Origin: Nitrosotalea devaniterrae
GTDB lineage: Archaea > Thermoproteota > Nitrososphaeria > Nitrososphaerales > Nitrosopumilaceae
Direction of reading: 5' to 3'
DNA length: 64,000 nucleotides
Assembly (NCBI GenBank): GCA_900065925.1
Contig: LN890280.1
Location: 1,728,451 to 1,792,450 of the forward strand
Position numbers and translations under genes: made by a program. Under the pieces are notes generated by a model that saw only the letters and a program-made list of their open reading frames with translations, had not been told where the DNA came from and searched no databases. Shown one piece after another: positions 1 to 8,544 of the stretch (position 1 is the stretch's first letter; each line of letters starts with the position of its first letter).

Positions 1-2
1 TT

Positions 3-278
3 TTTGAAAAAGAGACCAATACTAGAGAAAAAGACTTGAAAAAAGCAATCATAACATTGCTTGATGTTGCACCAAATTTTGTTTTGCTGTTACTAAGAAA
101 ATATATCGAATCATACAGTGAGGGAACAATTGACAAACTTGTCCCGCTCAATTCAGAATACATCAAAAAGGCCTTTGATGATGCATTACATGTTCAAAGG
201 GAGTTATTGGAGGGTTTTTCGTCCCTATCAAATTCTGACAGAGAGCCGATCATGAGCTTTCTCAAGAAGCTAGGCTAG
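3..278 (+). CDS. Hypothetical protein, 5' end outside window
   Basis: The frame is open from base 3 through the TTG at 36 to the TAG at 276-278, so the protein probably starts upstream of the window; the 80 residues from the TTG may be only its C-terminal part. The visible part is helical and charged, with a short hydrophobic stretch (FVLLLL) near the TTG and no cysteine motifs. I do not recognise a family. It runs in the same direction as the next gene, 105 bases away. Confidence 0.5.
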   Translation, partial: FEKETNTREKDLKKAIITLLDVAPNFVLLLLRKYIESYSEGTIDKLVPLNSEYIKKAFDDALHVQRELLEGFSSLSNSDREPIMSFLKKLG

Positions 279-383
279 GCACTCAATAATAATTAAAATC
301 CCTTTCCAAAAGAGCTTGATAATATTGATAATGTCATCTAAAGCCGCTTTTTCCAAGTCATGTCATATTGGAACAGTGGTTAG

Positions 384-953
384 ATGACAGACGAACTAAT
401 TGAATATGTAATACATCTCATAGATGGTAAAAAGGGAGATGTTGGAAGACTCGGCTATATTCTAGACACTCTACAAGATGGCAAGACACTTTACAATTCT
501 GATAAAAAATATCTAGACTCATTGATTTCTACATACCTTAGTCCCTCAAAGAAAAAATCAGGAGATCAAAAGTCGGTTGAGGAATTAAAGATAGAACTTG
601 CAAGAGTCAAGGAAAGACTGGAAAAATTTGAAAAACGTGGATACAAAAAACCTGTAGGCAGAAAGGCCGGATTTTTCTTTGTGACATTTTTCTTTGGATG
701 GCATGCAGTTATCACGTTGCTTGACAAAAAATCTGTAATCAACATACATGATCTCAATCCATATCTTTTGCCGCTATACCAATTAGACAAAGTAATACCT
801 GCAGAATATCTCAACTATGTATACCAATTCAATCTGAGTATACCAAAAATTGTAGTTCTTGCATGGGGTGCCATGATAATTACATGGGTAATACTTGGGT
901 TTGTCTATCTAGTAAAATTCATACGCTCAAGGTATAATCCTGGCAAACGCTAG
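384..953 (+). CDS. Coiled-coil membrane protein, unknown function
   Basis: 189 residues starting at an ATG. Residues about 60-90 are a charged coiled coil (EELKIELARVKERLEKFEKR). Two hydrophobic segments follow, at about 97-113 (FFFVTFFFGWHAVITLL) and 154-180 (IVVLAWGAMIITWVILGFVYLVKF), ending in a basic tail. The likely topology is a cytoplasmic N-terminus with two membrane helices joined by an external loop of about 40 residues. I do not recognise a family. The stop lies 3 bases from the stop of the convergent next gene. Confidence 0.7.
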   Translation: MTDELIEYVIHLIDGKKGDVGRLGYILDTLQDGKTLYNSDKKYLDSLISTYLSPSKKKSGDQKSVEELKIELARVKERLEKFEKRGYKKPVGRKAGFFFVTFFFGWHAVITLLDKKSVINIHDLNPYLLPLYQLDKVIPAEYLNYVYQFNLSIPKIVVLAWGAMIITWVILGFVYLVKFIRSRYNPGKR

Positions 954-956
954 GAT

Positions 957-1532
957 TTATTGCCAGAAATCAAAGTCTTTTGTATAAGCCTGGCCTGCAA
1001 AAGCTGAATGTGTTGAATAATAGGCAGTTCCATTAAATCTAAACTTGATAGTAGCATGAGATTGTAATGCGGACCAGACCTGTGGATTATTTCCATCATT
1101 GAGAATCTTTGTGTCAACTGTGATGACTTCAGAGTTGTGTTGTGTCAGTGGTAGATACGAAGAGCTCTCCCAAGTTCCATCGTATCGCTGTCCATATTGC
1201 CCATGTCCAATTACTACATTATTTGCATAGATATCATAAGTTACCATTTCAATTATCAAAGTATTGTCATTTGGATTTGTAAGATTGAATTTTGTTTCTA
1301 TTGTTCCATCCCTGTCTCCAACTGAGAGTACAGAAGAGCCGTTGAATTGTATATCAAGAGGCTTTACCTCAGTCATTACAGATGTAAGTGCAGTCGGTGT
1401 ATTTGCATTTGGAGTAAACATGTTTTTTATAATTCCAGAACTAGGAAGAATTACAACCATGCCAAGTACTGCAATTATTACTCCTACTGCAACAAAGACA
1501 AAAATTTTCTTATCCAAGGATGTTTCTACCAT
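957..1532 (-). CDS. Membrane-anchored LEA14/WHy-like protein
   Basis: 191 residues. One N-terminal membrane helix (about 9-31, FVFVAVGVIIAVLGMVVIL) is followed by an extracytoplasmic beta domain. The core pattern F-N-L-x-N-P followed by a Y-x-I-Y-x-N-x-x-x-I-G-x-G strand resembles the LEA14/WHy fold, found in stress and desiccation proteins. Two similar anchored proteins lie at 44271-44768 and 50253-50726. It is probably a cell-surface protein; its ligand is unknown. The gene is a single unit, with its start facing the gene at 1579. Confidence 0.65.
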   Translation of the reverse strand: MVETSLDKKIFVFVAVGVIIAVLGMVVILPSSGIIKNMFTPNANTPTALTSVMTEVKPLDIQFNGSSVLSVGDRDGTIETKFNLTNPNDNTLIIEMVTYDIYANNVVIGHGQYGQRYDGTWESSSYLPLTQHNSEVITVDTKILNDGNNPQVWSALQSHATIKFRFNGTAYYSTHSAFAGQAYTKDFDFWQ

Positions 1533-1578
1533 TTGTTCAATTCTTAAATGTTGAGTTGAAAACGCTTATAGTAAAAGT

Positions 1579-1911
1579 TTGAAAATACAAATTGTGCAAT
1601 ATCACCAAGCAATCAGAATAGGACAAGAGAGATCAAGAAAGTCACAGATGACCCTATTCTCACATGCAGGTTTTGCCATGCTCACACTTACTGTGAAAAA
1701 ATCTCAGGGAGTGTTTGTGCCAGTTGGAGAAAAAGAGTTTGTTGCAGTTGTTGAAAAACCTGGAGAAGGATGGCTTGTTGTGATAGTTGACGAAGAAGGA
1801 TATGCAAAATCTCAGTCAAAGGTTCTAGTAGAAAATGATGCTAGAGAAATTTTGAATAAAGCCATGACTGCAGGTATTGTAGAGTATACTGGGCAAGTCA
1901 GGCTAGTGTAA
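1579..1911 (+). CDS. Conserved hypothetical protein, 110 aa
   Basis: It starts at TTG (1579) and is soluble, with alternating beta strands and no signal or membrane segment. The C-terminal half carries a helix ([14 protein letters not shown]). The stop overlaps the 3' end of the convergent pyrH gene by 14 bases, which fits compact packing of two real genes. No family is recognised and no catalytic motif is visible. Confidence 0.6.
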   Translation: MKIQIVQYHQAIRIGQERSRKSQMTLFSHAGFAMLTLTVKKSQGVFVPVGEKEFVAVVEKPGEGWLVVIVDEEGYAKSQSKVLVENDAREILNKAMTAGIVEYTGQVRLV

Positions 1912-2575
1912 TTTCAGTGCCCTCGGGGCTTCCTTTGATTGCTTTTTCAAGTACCTTTGTGTCTGATTTTAGTATCCTAGTCTTTAGCTTGGAGCGCTCT
2001 ATCACCTTTAGTGCAACTATATCCATCAGGTCATAGCCACCTGCCACTGAATCCTGGTGGACAAGCATTGAACGCAGTTTTTTTATTGGTATCTTTTTGA
2101 ATTTTCTTGCATTTTTATTCTTGTTTGGATCAGAATCATACACACCATCAACATCTGTGGCATTAAGAAATGTGCTTGCTCGGACTTTTTCTGCAATCAA
2201 TGCTGCGGTGGCATTTGTACTCTGTCCGGGATGAAGTCCTCCTGTTACTACAATTAGTCCAGTATCTGCTGCGTTTGCAACTTCTTTTAGATTGATTGGA
2301 GGGTGTGGGTATGCTTTTTGTTGTAATGCATAGATCAAAAGTTTTGCATTAAGCCTTGATACTTCAATTCCAAGCTCATCTAGTGTTGATTCGTCTGCAC
2401 CTGAAGATCTTGCATGAGAGATATAGTGTCTTGCAATCTTTCCACCACCTGCAATTATAATTGGCTGGCAGACCTTACTTATTTTTACAAAAAACTCGGC
2501 ATACTGCTTTAATGTCTTCATGTCTTCAAGGCCAAACAAGCTTCCTGATAGTTTTATTACGATTCTTTTTTTCAT
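1898..2575 (-). CDS. pyrH: UMP kinase (archaeal uridylate kinase)
   Basis: 225 residues, the usual length of archaeal PyrH of the amino-acid-kinase fold. It phosphorylates UMP to UDP in pyrimidine nucleotide synthesis. Visible motifs are the N-terminal phosphate-binding strand [10 protein letters not shown] (6-15), the [10 protein letters not shown] turn (39-48), the [11 protein letters not shown] segment (112-122) and [11 protein letters not shown] (140-150). The ATG overlaps the TGA of the upstream HD phosphohydrolase by 4 bases, so the two are translationally coupled. It is the last gene of the tmk-HD-pyrH operon. Confidence 0.93.
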   Translation of the reverse strand: MKKRIVIKLSGSLFGLEDMKTLKQYAEFFVKISKVCQPIIIAGGGKIARHYISHARSSGADESTLDELGIEVSRLNAKLLIYALQQKAYPHPPINLKEVANAADTGLIVVTGGLHPGQSTNATAALIAEKVRASTFLNATDVDGVYDSDPNKNKNARKFKKIPIKKLRSMLVHQDSVAGGYDLMDIVALKVIERSKLKTRILKSDTKVLEKAIKGSPEGTEITLA

Positions 2576-3819
2576 TGACTGTTTTCACCAAGGATGACGT
2601 TTGCTGCAATTTCAACCTTTTTTCTAAATTGCTGTCGCGTATAGACTCGAAGTATATCCATAAAGCCTGAAATTGCAGAAACTAGTGGAATCTCAGATAT
2701 TGGCAACTCGTAAGACTCTTTTGGTCCTTCCCCTTTTTTTGTTGTAAGAATTATAGACTGGGATTCTTTTTTTGAGGGGGCAAGTGGAATGGATGGTGTT
2801 TTTGATATGTCAATGAAAACCTCACACTTGTCTATTTTGGATCTTTTTGCAATCTCGTCTTGGAGATCTTTTACGTTTACCTTGCCCATTCTTGGACGAG
2901 TAAAGATCTTTTCATAGACACATTTGAGTAGTTTTCGCTCTTGGTATTCTACTGCAAGCTGTCTTGCTCTTCTGAGTTCCTCATTTTTGGGCTCTAGTGA
3001 TACAAGTTTTGATATTACAAACTCGTCTGTCATCTGGACATATTTTTTGATATCATCTGTAGTAAGGTCAAGTTCGCTGTCTGCAAGTACCATTGATTGT
3101 ATCAACATCACCTCTGCAGAGCGTACTGTCTTGTGGAAATATACCGCCTTGAACATTTGGTATCTTGAGATCATCATTGATTCAAAAGAAAGAAGTGCTG
3201 ACTTGTCAAGGGAAAGTTTCTTGTCATGAACATCAAGTGAGTGGATTATTCTCATAAAATCCACTTTTGCATGCTCTGCACCTGTGAAATAGCCATCACG
3301 CAAAAGATAGTCCATCATATCAGCACTTAATCCGCCAGAGATGATTTCATTCATGAATTGATACTTGGAATTTCCAAATGCTAGATTACCAAGAAATACC
3401 TTGTCAAATCCTGATTTTTTTATGATATCTCCAATTTCAGATTCTAGTATGAGTTTTTTTCCAATGTCCTCATGAGAATTTTTTTTCTTTTTTTGTAATA
3501 CTTCTTCGAATAGATGTGAAAATGGCCCGTGGCCAATATCATGCAAGAGAGCAGCCATGCGTATGTTTTCAGAATCGTTTGCATCAAGATACCCCTTGTC
3601 TTTGAGTACATTTGCTGCCTGGCCTGCAATATGCATCGTTCCAAGAGAGTGTTCAAATCTAGAATGCTGGGCACCAGGATAGACAAGATGTGCACCTGCT
3701 AGTTGTCGTATCCTTCTTAGACGTTGAAATACAGGCGAGTCTATCAATTGTAATTCATGTGGATATACAGTAATGAAGTCATGAATCGGGTCTACAATTT
3801 GGAGATATTTTTTGGCCAT
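2572..3819 (-). CDS. HD-domain phosphohydrolase (dNTPase/SAMHD1-like)
   Basis: About 415 residues from the ATG at 3819. A longer TTG start at 3846 would overlap tmk; the ATG gives [15 protein letters not shown], the usual family opening. Metal ligands are visible in HSRFEHSLG and [12 protein letters not shown]. Relatives (COG1078, SAMHD1 group) hydrolyse dNTPs or related nucleotides. It sits between thymidylate kinase and UMP kinase, which suggests a role in trimming or balancing pyrimidine or deoxynucleotide pools. The substrate is inferred, not seen. Confidence 0.88.
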   Translation of the reverse strand: MAKKYLQIVDPIHDFITVYPHELQLIDSPVFQRLRRIRQLAGAHLVYPGAQHSRFEHSLGTMHIAGQAANVLKDKGYLDANDSENIRMAALLHDIGHGPFSHLFEEVLQKKKKNSHEDIGKKLILESEIGDIIKKSGFDKVFLGNLAFGNSKYQFMNEIISGGLSADMMDYLLRDGYFTGAEHAKVDFMRIIHSLDVHDKKLSLDKSALLSFESMMISRYQMFKAVYFHKTVRSAEVMLIQSMVLADSELDLTTDDIKKYVQMTDEFVISKLVSLEPKNEELRRARQLAVEYQERKLLKCVYEKIFTRPRMGKVNVKDLQDEIAKRSKIDKCEVFIDISKTPSIPLAPSKKESQSIILTTKKGEGPKESYELPISEIPLVSAISGFMDILRVYTRQQFRKKVEIAANVILGENSQ

Positions 3820-3823
3820 GTCT

Positions 3824-4405
3824 TTATCTGATATGCTTTGACACAATATCTCTTACTTGTTTGTGAACTTGATCTTTTTGCTGTGATGCGTTTACTATAT
3901 GCCAGTGATATTTTTTTGCAAGTTTTCTGTATGTGTTTGCAATCTTGAGCGCAAATGTTTTATCTTTTTCAAATCTGTCTCGTTTTTTTATCTTTCTTGA
4001 AAATGAATCCGATACTTTGACATCAAGCAATATTACCATGTTTTCTTTTGGGAGGCCTCGGTCAAGATTTTCAAGCCATTTCAAGTCAAGACCATTTACG
4101 GTACCATATACTAGATTAGATTGGTAATATCGATTCATTATTACCACATGGTTTTTTGCAAGTGCATTTTTGATGTCTTGTGACTTTTCCCATCTATTTG
4201 CTGCAAGAAGACAATGAATAACCTGTGGTGCAAACTTGCGCTTGCCTCCAAGAAAGTTTTTGATTTCTTTTCCTACTGGAGTTGTATAGTCAGGGAAACT
4301 AAATATGGTAGATTTTTTGTTTTGTGTTTTCAAGAAATCTGACAATAATTTTGACTGGGTTTTTTTTCCTGCCTGATCAAAGCCTTCTATAACAATAATC
4401 ATCAA
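3824..4405 (-). CDS. tmk: Thymidylate kinase
   Basis: 193 residues. It phosphorylates dTMP to dTDP. The P-loop reads EGFDQAGKKTQ (7-17); the more common residue after GK is S, here K, but the eukaryote/archaeal-type D-x-A-G-K context is kept. A mid-protein NRYYQSNLVYG segment matches the dTMP-binding/DR-like region. It is the first gene of the operon with the HD hydrolase and pyrH, 4 bases apart from the preferred HD start. The start is at a double ATG; the second would also serve. Confidence 0.88.
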   Translation of the reverse strand: MMIIVIEGFDQAGKKTQSKLLSDFLKTQNKKSTIFSFPDYTTPVGKEIKNFLGGKRKFAPQVIHCLLAANRWEKSQDIKNALAKNHVVIMNRYYQSNLVYGTVNGLDLKWLENLDRGLPKENMVILLDVKVSDSFSRKIKKRDRFEKDKTFALKIANTYRKLAKKYHWHIVNASQQKDQVHKQVRDIVSKHIR

Positions 4406-4491
4406 AGTCCTATTAAATTGGGCAGTAGATAAATTGTGAATCTAACGGCTCTATTACAGAGCTAATTTGACTAAGGTTTAATAATCAAAAA

Positions 4492-4893
4492 ATGATAAAT
4501 GATACTATCATGGGCATAGGTCATTACATGGTAAAAGAAGTCATGAGAGAGATAGGTAACAAGTCACGTGAATTCTACGAGTTTGTTTTACCTCCAGTAG
4601 ACATGATACTACAAAATGACAGCCTAGTTGTATCAATAGACATGCCAGGATTTGACAAAAAAGAGATCAAGCTAAGACTAAACGGTAACATACTCTCAAT
4701 TAGCGCAACAAGAGAGGATGAGGTTGAAGGTACCATAGTCTGGAAGCAAAGACCCCGTTTTATTGACAAAAAAATTAGACTGCCAATAGAGGTAAAAGAT
4801 GATGAAAATCCAGGAGCATCTGCAAAATATCGTGATGGTGTACTTACACTAACCATACCAACAAAGACTGGAAAAAATATTACAATAGAATAA
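4492..4893 (+). CDS. hsp20: Small heat shock protein, Hsp20/alpha-crystallin family
   Basis: 133 residues. It is an ATP-independent chaperone that holds unfolding proteins. The alpha-crystallin domain covers about 36-128: the first strand region DSLVVSIDMPGFDKKEIKL, then NGNILSISATRE, and the closing DGVLTLTIPTK motif. The N-terminal arm is short (about 30 residues). An AT-rich TTTAATAA element about 20 bases upstream could be the promoter. It is divergent from the tmk operon and convergent with the FN3 protein. Confidence 0.93.
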   Translation: MINDTIMGIGHYMVKEVMREIGNKSREFYEFVLPPVDMILQNDSLVVSIDMPGFDKKEIKLRLNGNILSISATREDEVEGTIVWKQRPRFIDKKIRLPIEVKDDENPGASAKYRDGVLTLTIPTKTGKNITIE

Positions 4894-4937
4894 GATCTGA
4901 AACAGTCATCAGAAGTGATTTTTACTAGAAATTATGT

Positions 4938-6452
4938 CTAGTCGTCGTTTTTGTTATTGCCTTGCTGGTTGTGCTTTCCCCGGTTATGATTATCTTTACC
5001 ACCTTGTTTTTCTGAGTTTATCTTGAGATGTTGTGTCATGTTGTTTTGTAAATTAGGCAATTTCAGCTCAAAGTGCCCTGTCATGTTTCCTAGTTGACTG
5101 ATTTTATTCTCAGAGTGTTCTGTTTCATTTTCAGAATGTGTCGTTTTGCTTTCAGAATGTTCTGTTTCATTATCAGAGTGTTTTTCATTTTTGTCTTGAT
5201 GTGATTGTGATTTTAGTTGAGCCTTGAGCGTTGCCAATTCTGTGTTTAGTTGGTTTTTTAGATCAGTGTATTTTGTTCTGGATTCTTTTATCTTTATTTT
5301 ACAATCCTGAGCAACTTGTGTTTTATTCTCTGAAGATGCATTCTTGATTTGAACACGACAGTCATGAATTAGAACTAGAGTTTCTTGCCTTTGTTGTTTT
5401 AACAGTTCGTTGCGCTGATGTTCCAAATCGGAGATTAATTTACCCAAATTAGAAGTCTGGTTTGTTCCATTACCTGAGGGTAAGATTATAGTTGAATTTG
5501 TAATTCCAGAAACCTCACTTGAAAATGTGCCTAATCCAATATTATTCCAGGCAGCAACTCGATATGTTTGCACGTGAGATGGTAAGAGGTATGCATCAGT
5601 ATAGCTTGTTTTGTTTGATAATGTATTGACTACAATAGTTGTGCCGTTTCTCTGTATGAGATAACCAATTATTGTAGATCCACCGTTATCAGATGGTGCA
5701 ATCCAAGTAAGATTTAGTGATGTGTTAGATGTTGTTTTTACATCTAGTCCCGTAGGAGAATTTGGTACATGTGTTTGAACTGGTATTGAAAGAGTAGTTG
5801 CAGTTACATTATTTGTCATTATACTACCCAGTCCTATTGCATTGATTGCTTCAATGTTATATCTATAGCATGTATTTGCTACAAGTCCAGTATCAGAATA
5901 TTTTGTACTTGAATTAGTTGTATCGGATACAGTAACAAATGTTCCGGTACATGAATTATCTCGTAGAATTTTATAACCTGTGATAGGAGTTCCGCCATTA
6001 TTGCTTGGTGCATTCCAAATAAGATCAATTTGTGATGAAGAAATTACAGTGGCAGATAAATTTCTAGGTGCAGATGGAGTAGAGAGTGTTGTTGCAGTGG
6101 CCTCGTTTGATGAGTTACCAATTCCAGCAGAACTAATTGCAGAAACGCGATAAGTGTAAGTTGTGTTTGCTACAAGTCCAGTATTAAGATATGTTGTTAG
6201 ATTACCTGTTAGACTCAAAACTGAATACGAATTAGAACCTGTCTTGTATTCTATCTGATATCCCGTAATTCCGGTTGCATTAACTGGAGTATCCCAGATC
6301 AAAAAGATCTGGGTATTAGACACTGAAGATGCATTAAGATTTCTTGGCAAAGATGGAATCTGTTCAATAGCAGATGCGGACAATATTCCACCTTGTGTGA
6401 CTAGCGCACTAAAAAGGAGAAGCCAAACAAGAGATAGTCCCAATGTCTTCAC
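4938..6452 (-). CDS. Secreted protein with three fibronectin type III domains
   Basis: 504 residues: an N-terminal signal peptide (about 1-29, hydrophobic LSLVWLLLFSALVT), then three FN3 domains at about 33-120, 128-218 and 231-320. Each opens with P-x-x-P-x-x-L or P-x-x-L and contains the I-T-G-Y and L-x-x-x-T-x-Y-x-Y marks. A linker rich in N, S and T is followed by a charged Q/K-rich helix (340-415), then a low-complexity tail with repeated SEN/TEHSE units. It is probably a cell-surface adhesion or matrix protein. No membrane anchor is visible at the C-terminus. Confidence 0.82.
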   Translation of the reverse strand: MKTLGLSLVWLLLFSALVTQGGILSASAIEQIPSLPRNLNASSVSNTQIFLIWDTPVNATGITGYQIEYKTGSNSYSVLSLTGNLTTYLNTGLVANTTYTYRVSAISSAGIGNSSNEATATTLSTPSAPRNLSATVISSSQIDLIWNAPSNNGGTPITGYKILRDNSCTGTFVTVSDTTNSSTKYSDTGLVANTCYRYNIEAINAIGLGSIMTNNVTATTLSIPVQTHVPNSPTGLDVKTTSNTSLNLTWIAPSDNGGSTIIGYLIQRNGTTIVVNTLSNKTSYTDAYLLPSHVQTYRVAAWNNIGLGTFSSEVSGITNSTIILPSGNGTNQTSNLGKLISDLEHQRNELLKQQRQETLVLIHDCRVQIKNASSENKTQVAQDCKIKIKESRTKYTDLKNQLNTELATLKAQLKSQSHQDKNEKHSDNETEHSESKTTHSENETEHSENKISQLGNMTGHFELKLPNLQNNMTQHLKINSEKQGGKDNHNRGKHNQQGNNKNDD

Positions 6453-6554
6453 TATACAGATTTGAAATTTTTTAGATATAACTATCAGGCAGAATTCATC
6501 AGTATGACTACATAGTAAGCTTAAAGTACAAAAGTGTAAAATCCTGCTTACATT

Positions 6555-8105
6555 CTAATGATCTCTCAGTAATACAGAGAGAGTCATTATAACAGCAGAG
6601 CCAATCATTCCAATTTCTCCTATTGTACTGTTTGTTGAATACAATATTGTAGAGCCAACAAATATAGCAGCTGTAAGAATTGTTCCAGAAAGCAAAACTG
6701 TCCTTGATTTTGGTTTGTTTTGCTGCATGTTTTTATTTTGTTCTATGAATTGTCTTATCTCTGGAACAAGTGCAATTGCAGAGTCTACTGACTTTACAAA
6801 TCTTCCAAACGAGATCTTAATCTCTTCAACATATGCATCCCGTACAATGTTTTCCTCTTCTAGTATATTTTGTAAAACATTTATGAATCTGAAATTTACT
6901 TTATGTGTAAGGTAGACTCCCTCAAGTATTGATGCCATCCTCATGTATAATGCAAGATGTTTTGGCAGCTTGAATGGAAACTTGCTCATTGTCTTGTTTG
7001 CAAGCTCCATCAATGCCTTTACTTCCATTCTGTCCACTTTGGTTCCATGAAAGGCCTGGATTGAAAGTGCCAATCCCTTTTCTATTATACTTCGGTCGTA
7101 TCCTGGCATTAGCATCCCAAGATCATCCATTGCAGATACTGTTCTTGTCGGGTCTCGCTCTATGAGGGATAAATATAGCCTGATTAGCTTCAGTCTTGTT
7201 TTATTGTCAAGCCTTCCGACCATTCCAAAATCATACAGTATCAGTGAACCGTCATTTGCCACTGCAATATTTCCAGGGTGAGGGTCGGCATGAAACAGGT
7301 CATGTCTTAGCAACATTGTAAAAAATATCCTATGTGCACGCACAACAATCTGTTCTCTGTCAATTCCTGCCTCGTCAAGTGCCTTGACATTTGTTATTTT
7401 GATTCCAGGAAGATACTCCATGGTGAGTATGTTTTTGCTTGACCTATCGTCTATTACAGATGGAATTATCAGTTTTGGATAGCTCTGCATGTTTTTCTTG
7501 ATTGCCTTTAGGTTCTGGGATTCTATTCTATAGTCCATCTCTTCGTGGATTGTCTCAATAAACTGTGAAAGCATGGCCTCTGCAGAATATCGAAGATTTG
7601 GGTCAACAAATCTCATTGCAAATGGAATTATTTTTTTTAGAACATGGATATCTTCTTCAACAATTTTTTCAATCCCTGGTCTTTTGACTTTGATTATGAC
7701 ATCTTGTCCTCGTAACTTTGCCTTGTAGACCTGTCCAAGTGATGCACCTGATATCACATTTGTATCCACAAAATCAAAACTCTTGTCCATTGGTCCAAGA
7801 TCATTTTCTATGATTGGTCTTACTTTATCAAATGATTCTGCAGGAACTTCATCTTGGAGCTTTGCCAGTTCCTCAAGATATGGTTGTGGCAAAATGTCTG
7901 CCCTTGATGAAAGCCATTGACCAAGTTTTATGTAGACAGGGCCAAGTGAGAGAAATGTTTTGAGTGCCTTACGTGCATTTTTTTGATACCTTTTGAGGTC
8001 TACATTTTTTCCTTGTTTTTTTACCCACTCTCTTCTGTCCTTTCGTAGTGCAATTACAAGAGGTACTAGCTTGATGAAGGTTTGAATTGTTCTAAGACGT
8101 GAAAT
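6555..8105 (-). CDS. ABC1/UbiB-family atypical kinase, probable ATT start
   Basis: UbiB/ADCK-type kinase-like ATPase linked to isoprenoid-lipid or quinone metabolism. Conserved parts are the N-terminal LGPVYIKLGQWLSSR (about 57-71), GASLGQVYKA (120-129), HADPHPGN (272-279) and DFG (292-294), with two C-terminal membrane helices. The first standard start codon (TTG, 7892) would remove the family's KLGQ motif, yet the frame upstream carries it and has no ATG, GTG or TTG before its stop at 8130. A perfect AGGAGG (8120-8115) sits 9 bases before an ATT at 8105-8103, giving 516 residues. The Shine-Dalgarno overlaps the TAG of the upstream gene. Confidence 0.85.
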   Translation of the reverse strand: MSRLRTIQTFIKLVPLVIALRKDRREWVKKQGKNVDLKRYQKNARKALKTFLSLGPVYIKLGQWLSSRADILPQPYLEELAKLQDEVPAESFDKVRPIIENDLGPMDKSFDFVDTNVISGASLGQVYKAKLRGQDVIIKVKRPGIEKIVEEDIHVLKKIIPFAMRFVDPNLRYSAEAMLSQFIETIHEEMDYRIESQNLKAIKKNMQSYPKLIIPSVIDDRSSKNILTMEYLPGIKITNVKALDEAGIDREQIVVRAHRIFFTMLLRHDLFHADPHPGNIAVANDGSLILYDFGMVGRLDNKTRLKLIRLYLSLIERDPTRTVSAMDDLGMLMPGYDRSIIEKGLALSIQAFHGTKVDRMEVKALMELANKTMSKFPFKLPKHLALYMRMASILEGVYLTHKVNFRFINVLQNILEEENIVRDAYVEEIKISFGRFVKSVDSAIALVPEIRQFIEQNKNMQQNKPKSRTVLLSGTILTAAIFVGSTILYSTNSTIGEIGMIGSAVIMTLSVLLRDH

Positions 8106-8114
8106 TTGCTTTTC

Positions 8115-8120
8115 CCTCCT
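8115..8120 (-). promoter_or_regulatory. Ribosome binding site deciding the UbiB-like start
   Basis: On the minus strand this reads AGGAGG. Its first bases belong to the TAG stop of the 8119-8511 gene, and it lies 9 bases before the proposed ATT start at 8105. The arrangement points to coupled translation of the two genes. Confidence 0.7.
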
Positions 8121-8511
8121 AGAACTCTTTTAGTTTTTTTGATATAGTATAGCCTGCATAGCCTGCAATTACTGATGCAACAAGTCCTGCAAAGATAGAT
8201 GCACCTTTTGCAAAAGGCATGTTTTTTTGTAATTTGTAAACACTTGATGAAACTTTATTTCCAGCAACTAGTCCACTTGCAACTCCAACTAGAATTTCTG
8301 GTGCGTCTTGTACAAGATGACCAAGTGGATCTATTCTTGGATCAACTTTATCCATGTGGACTAGATACTTGTCATCGTATTCTCTAATGTGTAGATTACC
8401 ATAACGATACTGTTTTTTTGCGCCATTTTTTTGACCCAGTACTGTCTCTTCTGCCCCTTCAAGCATAAAATGACGAACTTCTTTTGGGATCTCAATTTCA
8501 TCCCATATCAT
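8119..8511 (-). CDS. Conserved hypothetical protein with C-terminal membrane hairpin
   Basis: 130 residues. The N-terminal 70 are soluble and charged; residues about 70-125 are glycine/alanine-rich and hydrophobic (ILVGVASGLVAG; ASIFAGLVASVIAGYAGYTI), consistent with one or two membrane helices, ending in KKLKEF. No known family. It is immediately upstream of the UbiB-like kinase and its stop codon lies within that gene's Shine-Dalgarno, so the two probably act together at the membrane. Confidence 0.7.
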   Translation of the reverse strand: MIWDEIEIPKEVRHFMLEGAEETVLGQKNGAKKQYRYGNLHIREYDDKYLVHMDKVDPRIDPLGHLVQDAPEILVGVASGLVAGNKVSSSVYKLQKNMPFAKGASIFAGLVASVIAGYAGYTISKKLKEF

Positions 8512-8544
8512 GTCTAAAAAAATGCCTTTGCTGTAAATATACCC

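Noticed and set aside
1264-1554. Plus-strand frames over the WHy-like gene, including 1347-1547
   Set aside because: They are antisense to a well-supported coding gene and show no protein-like pattern.
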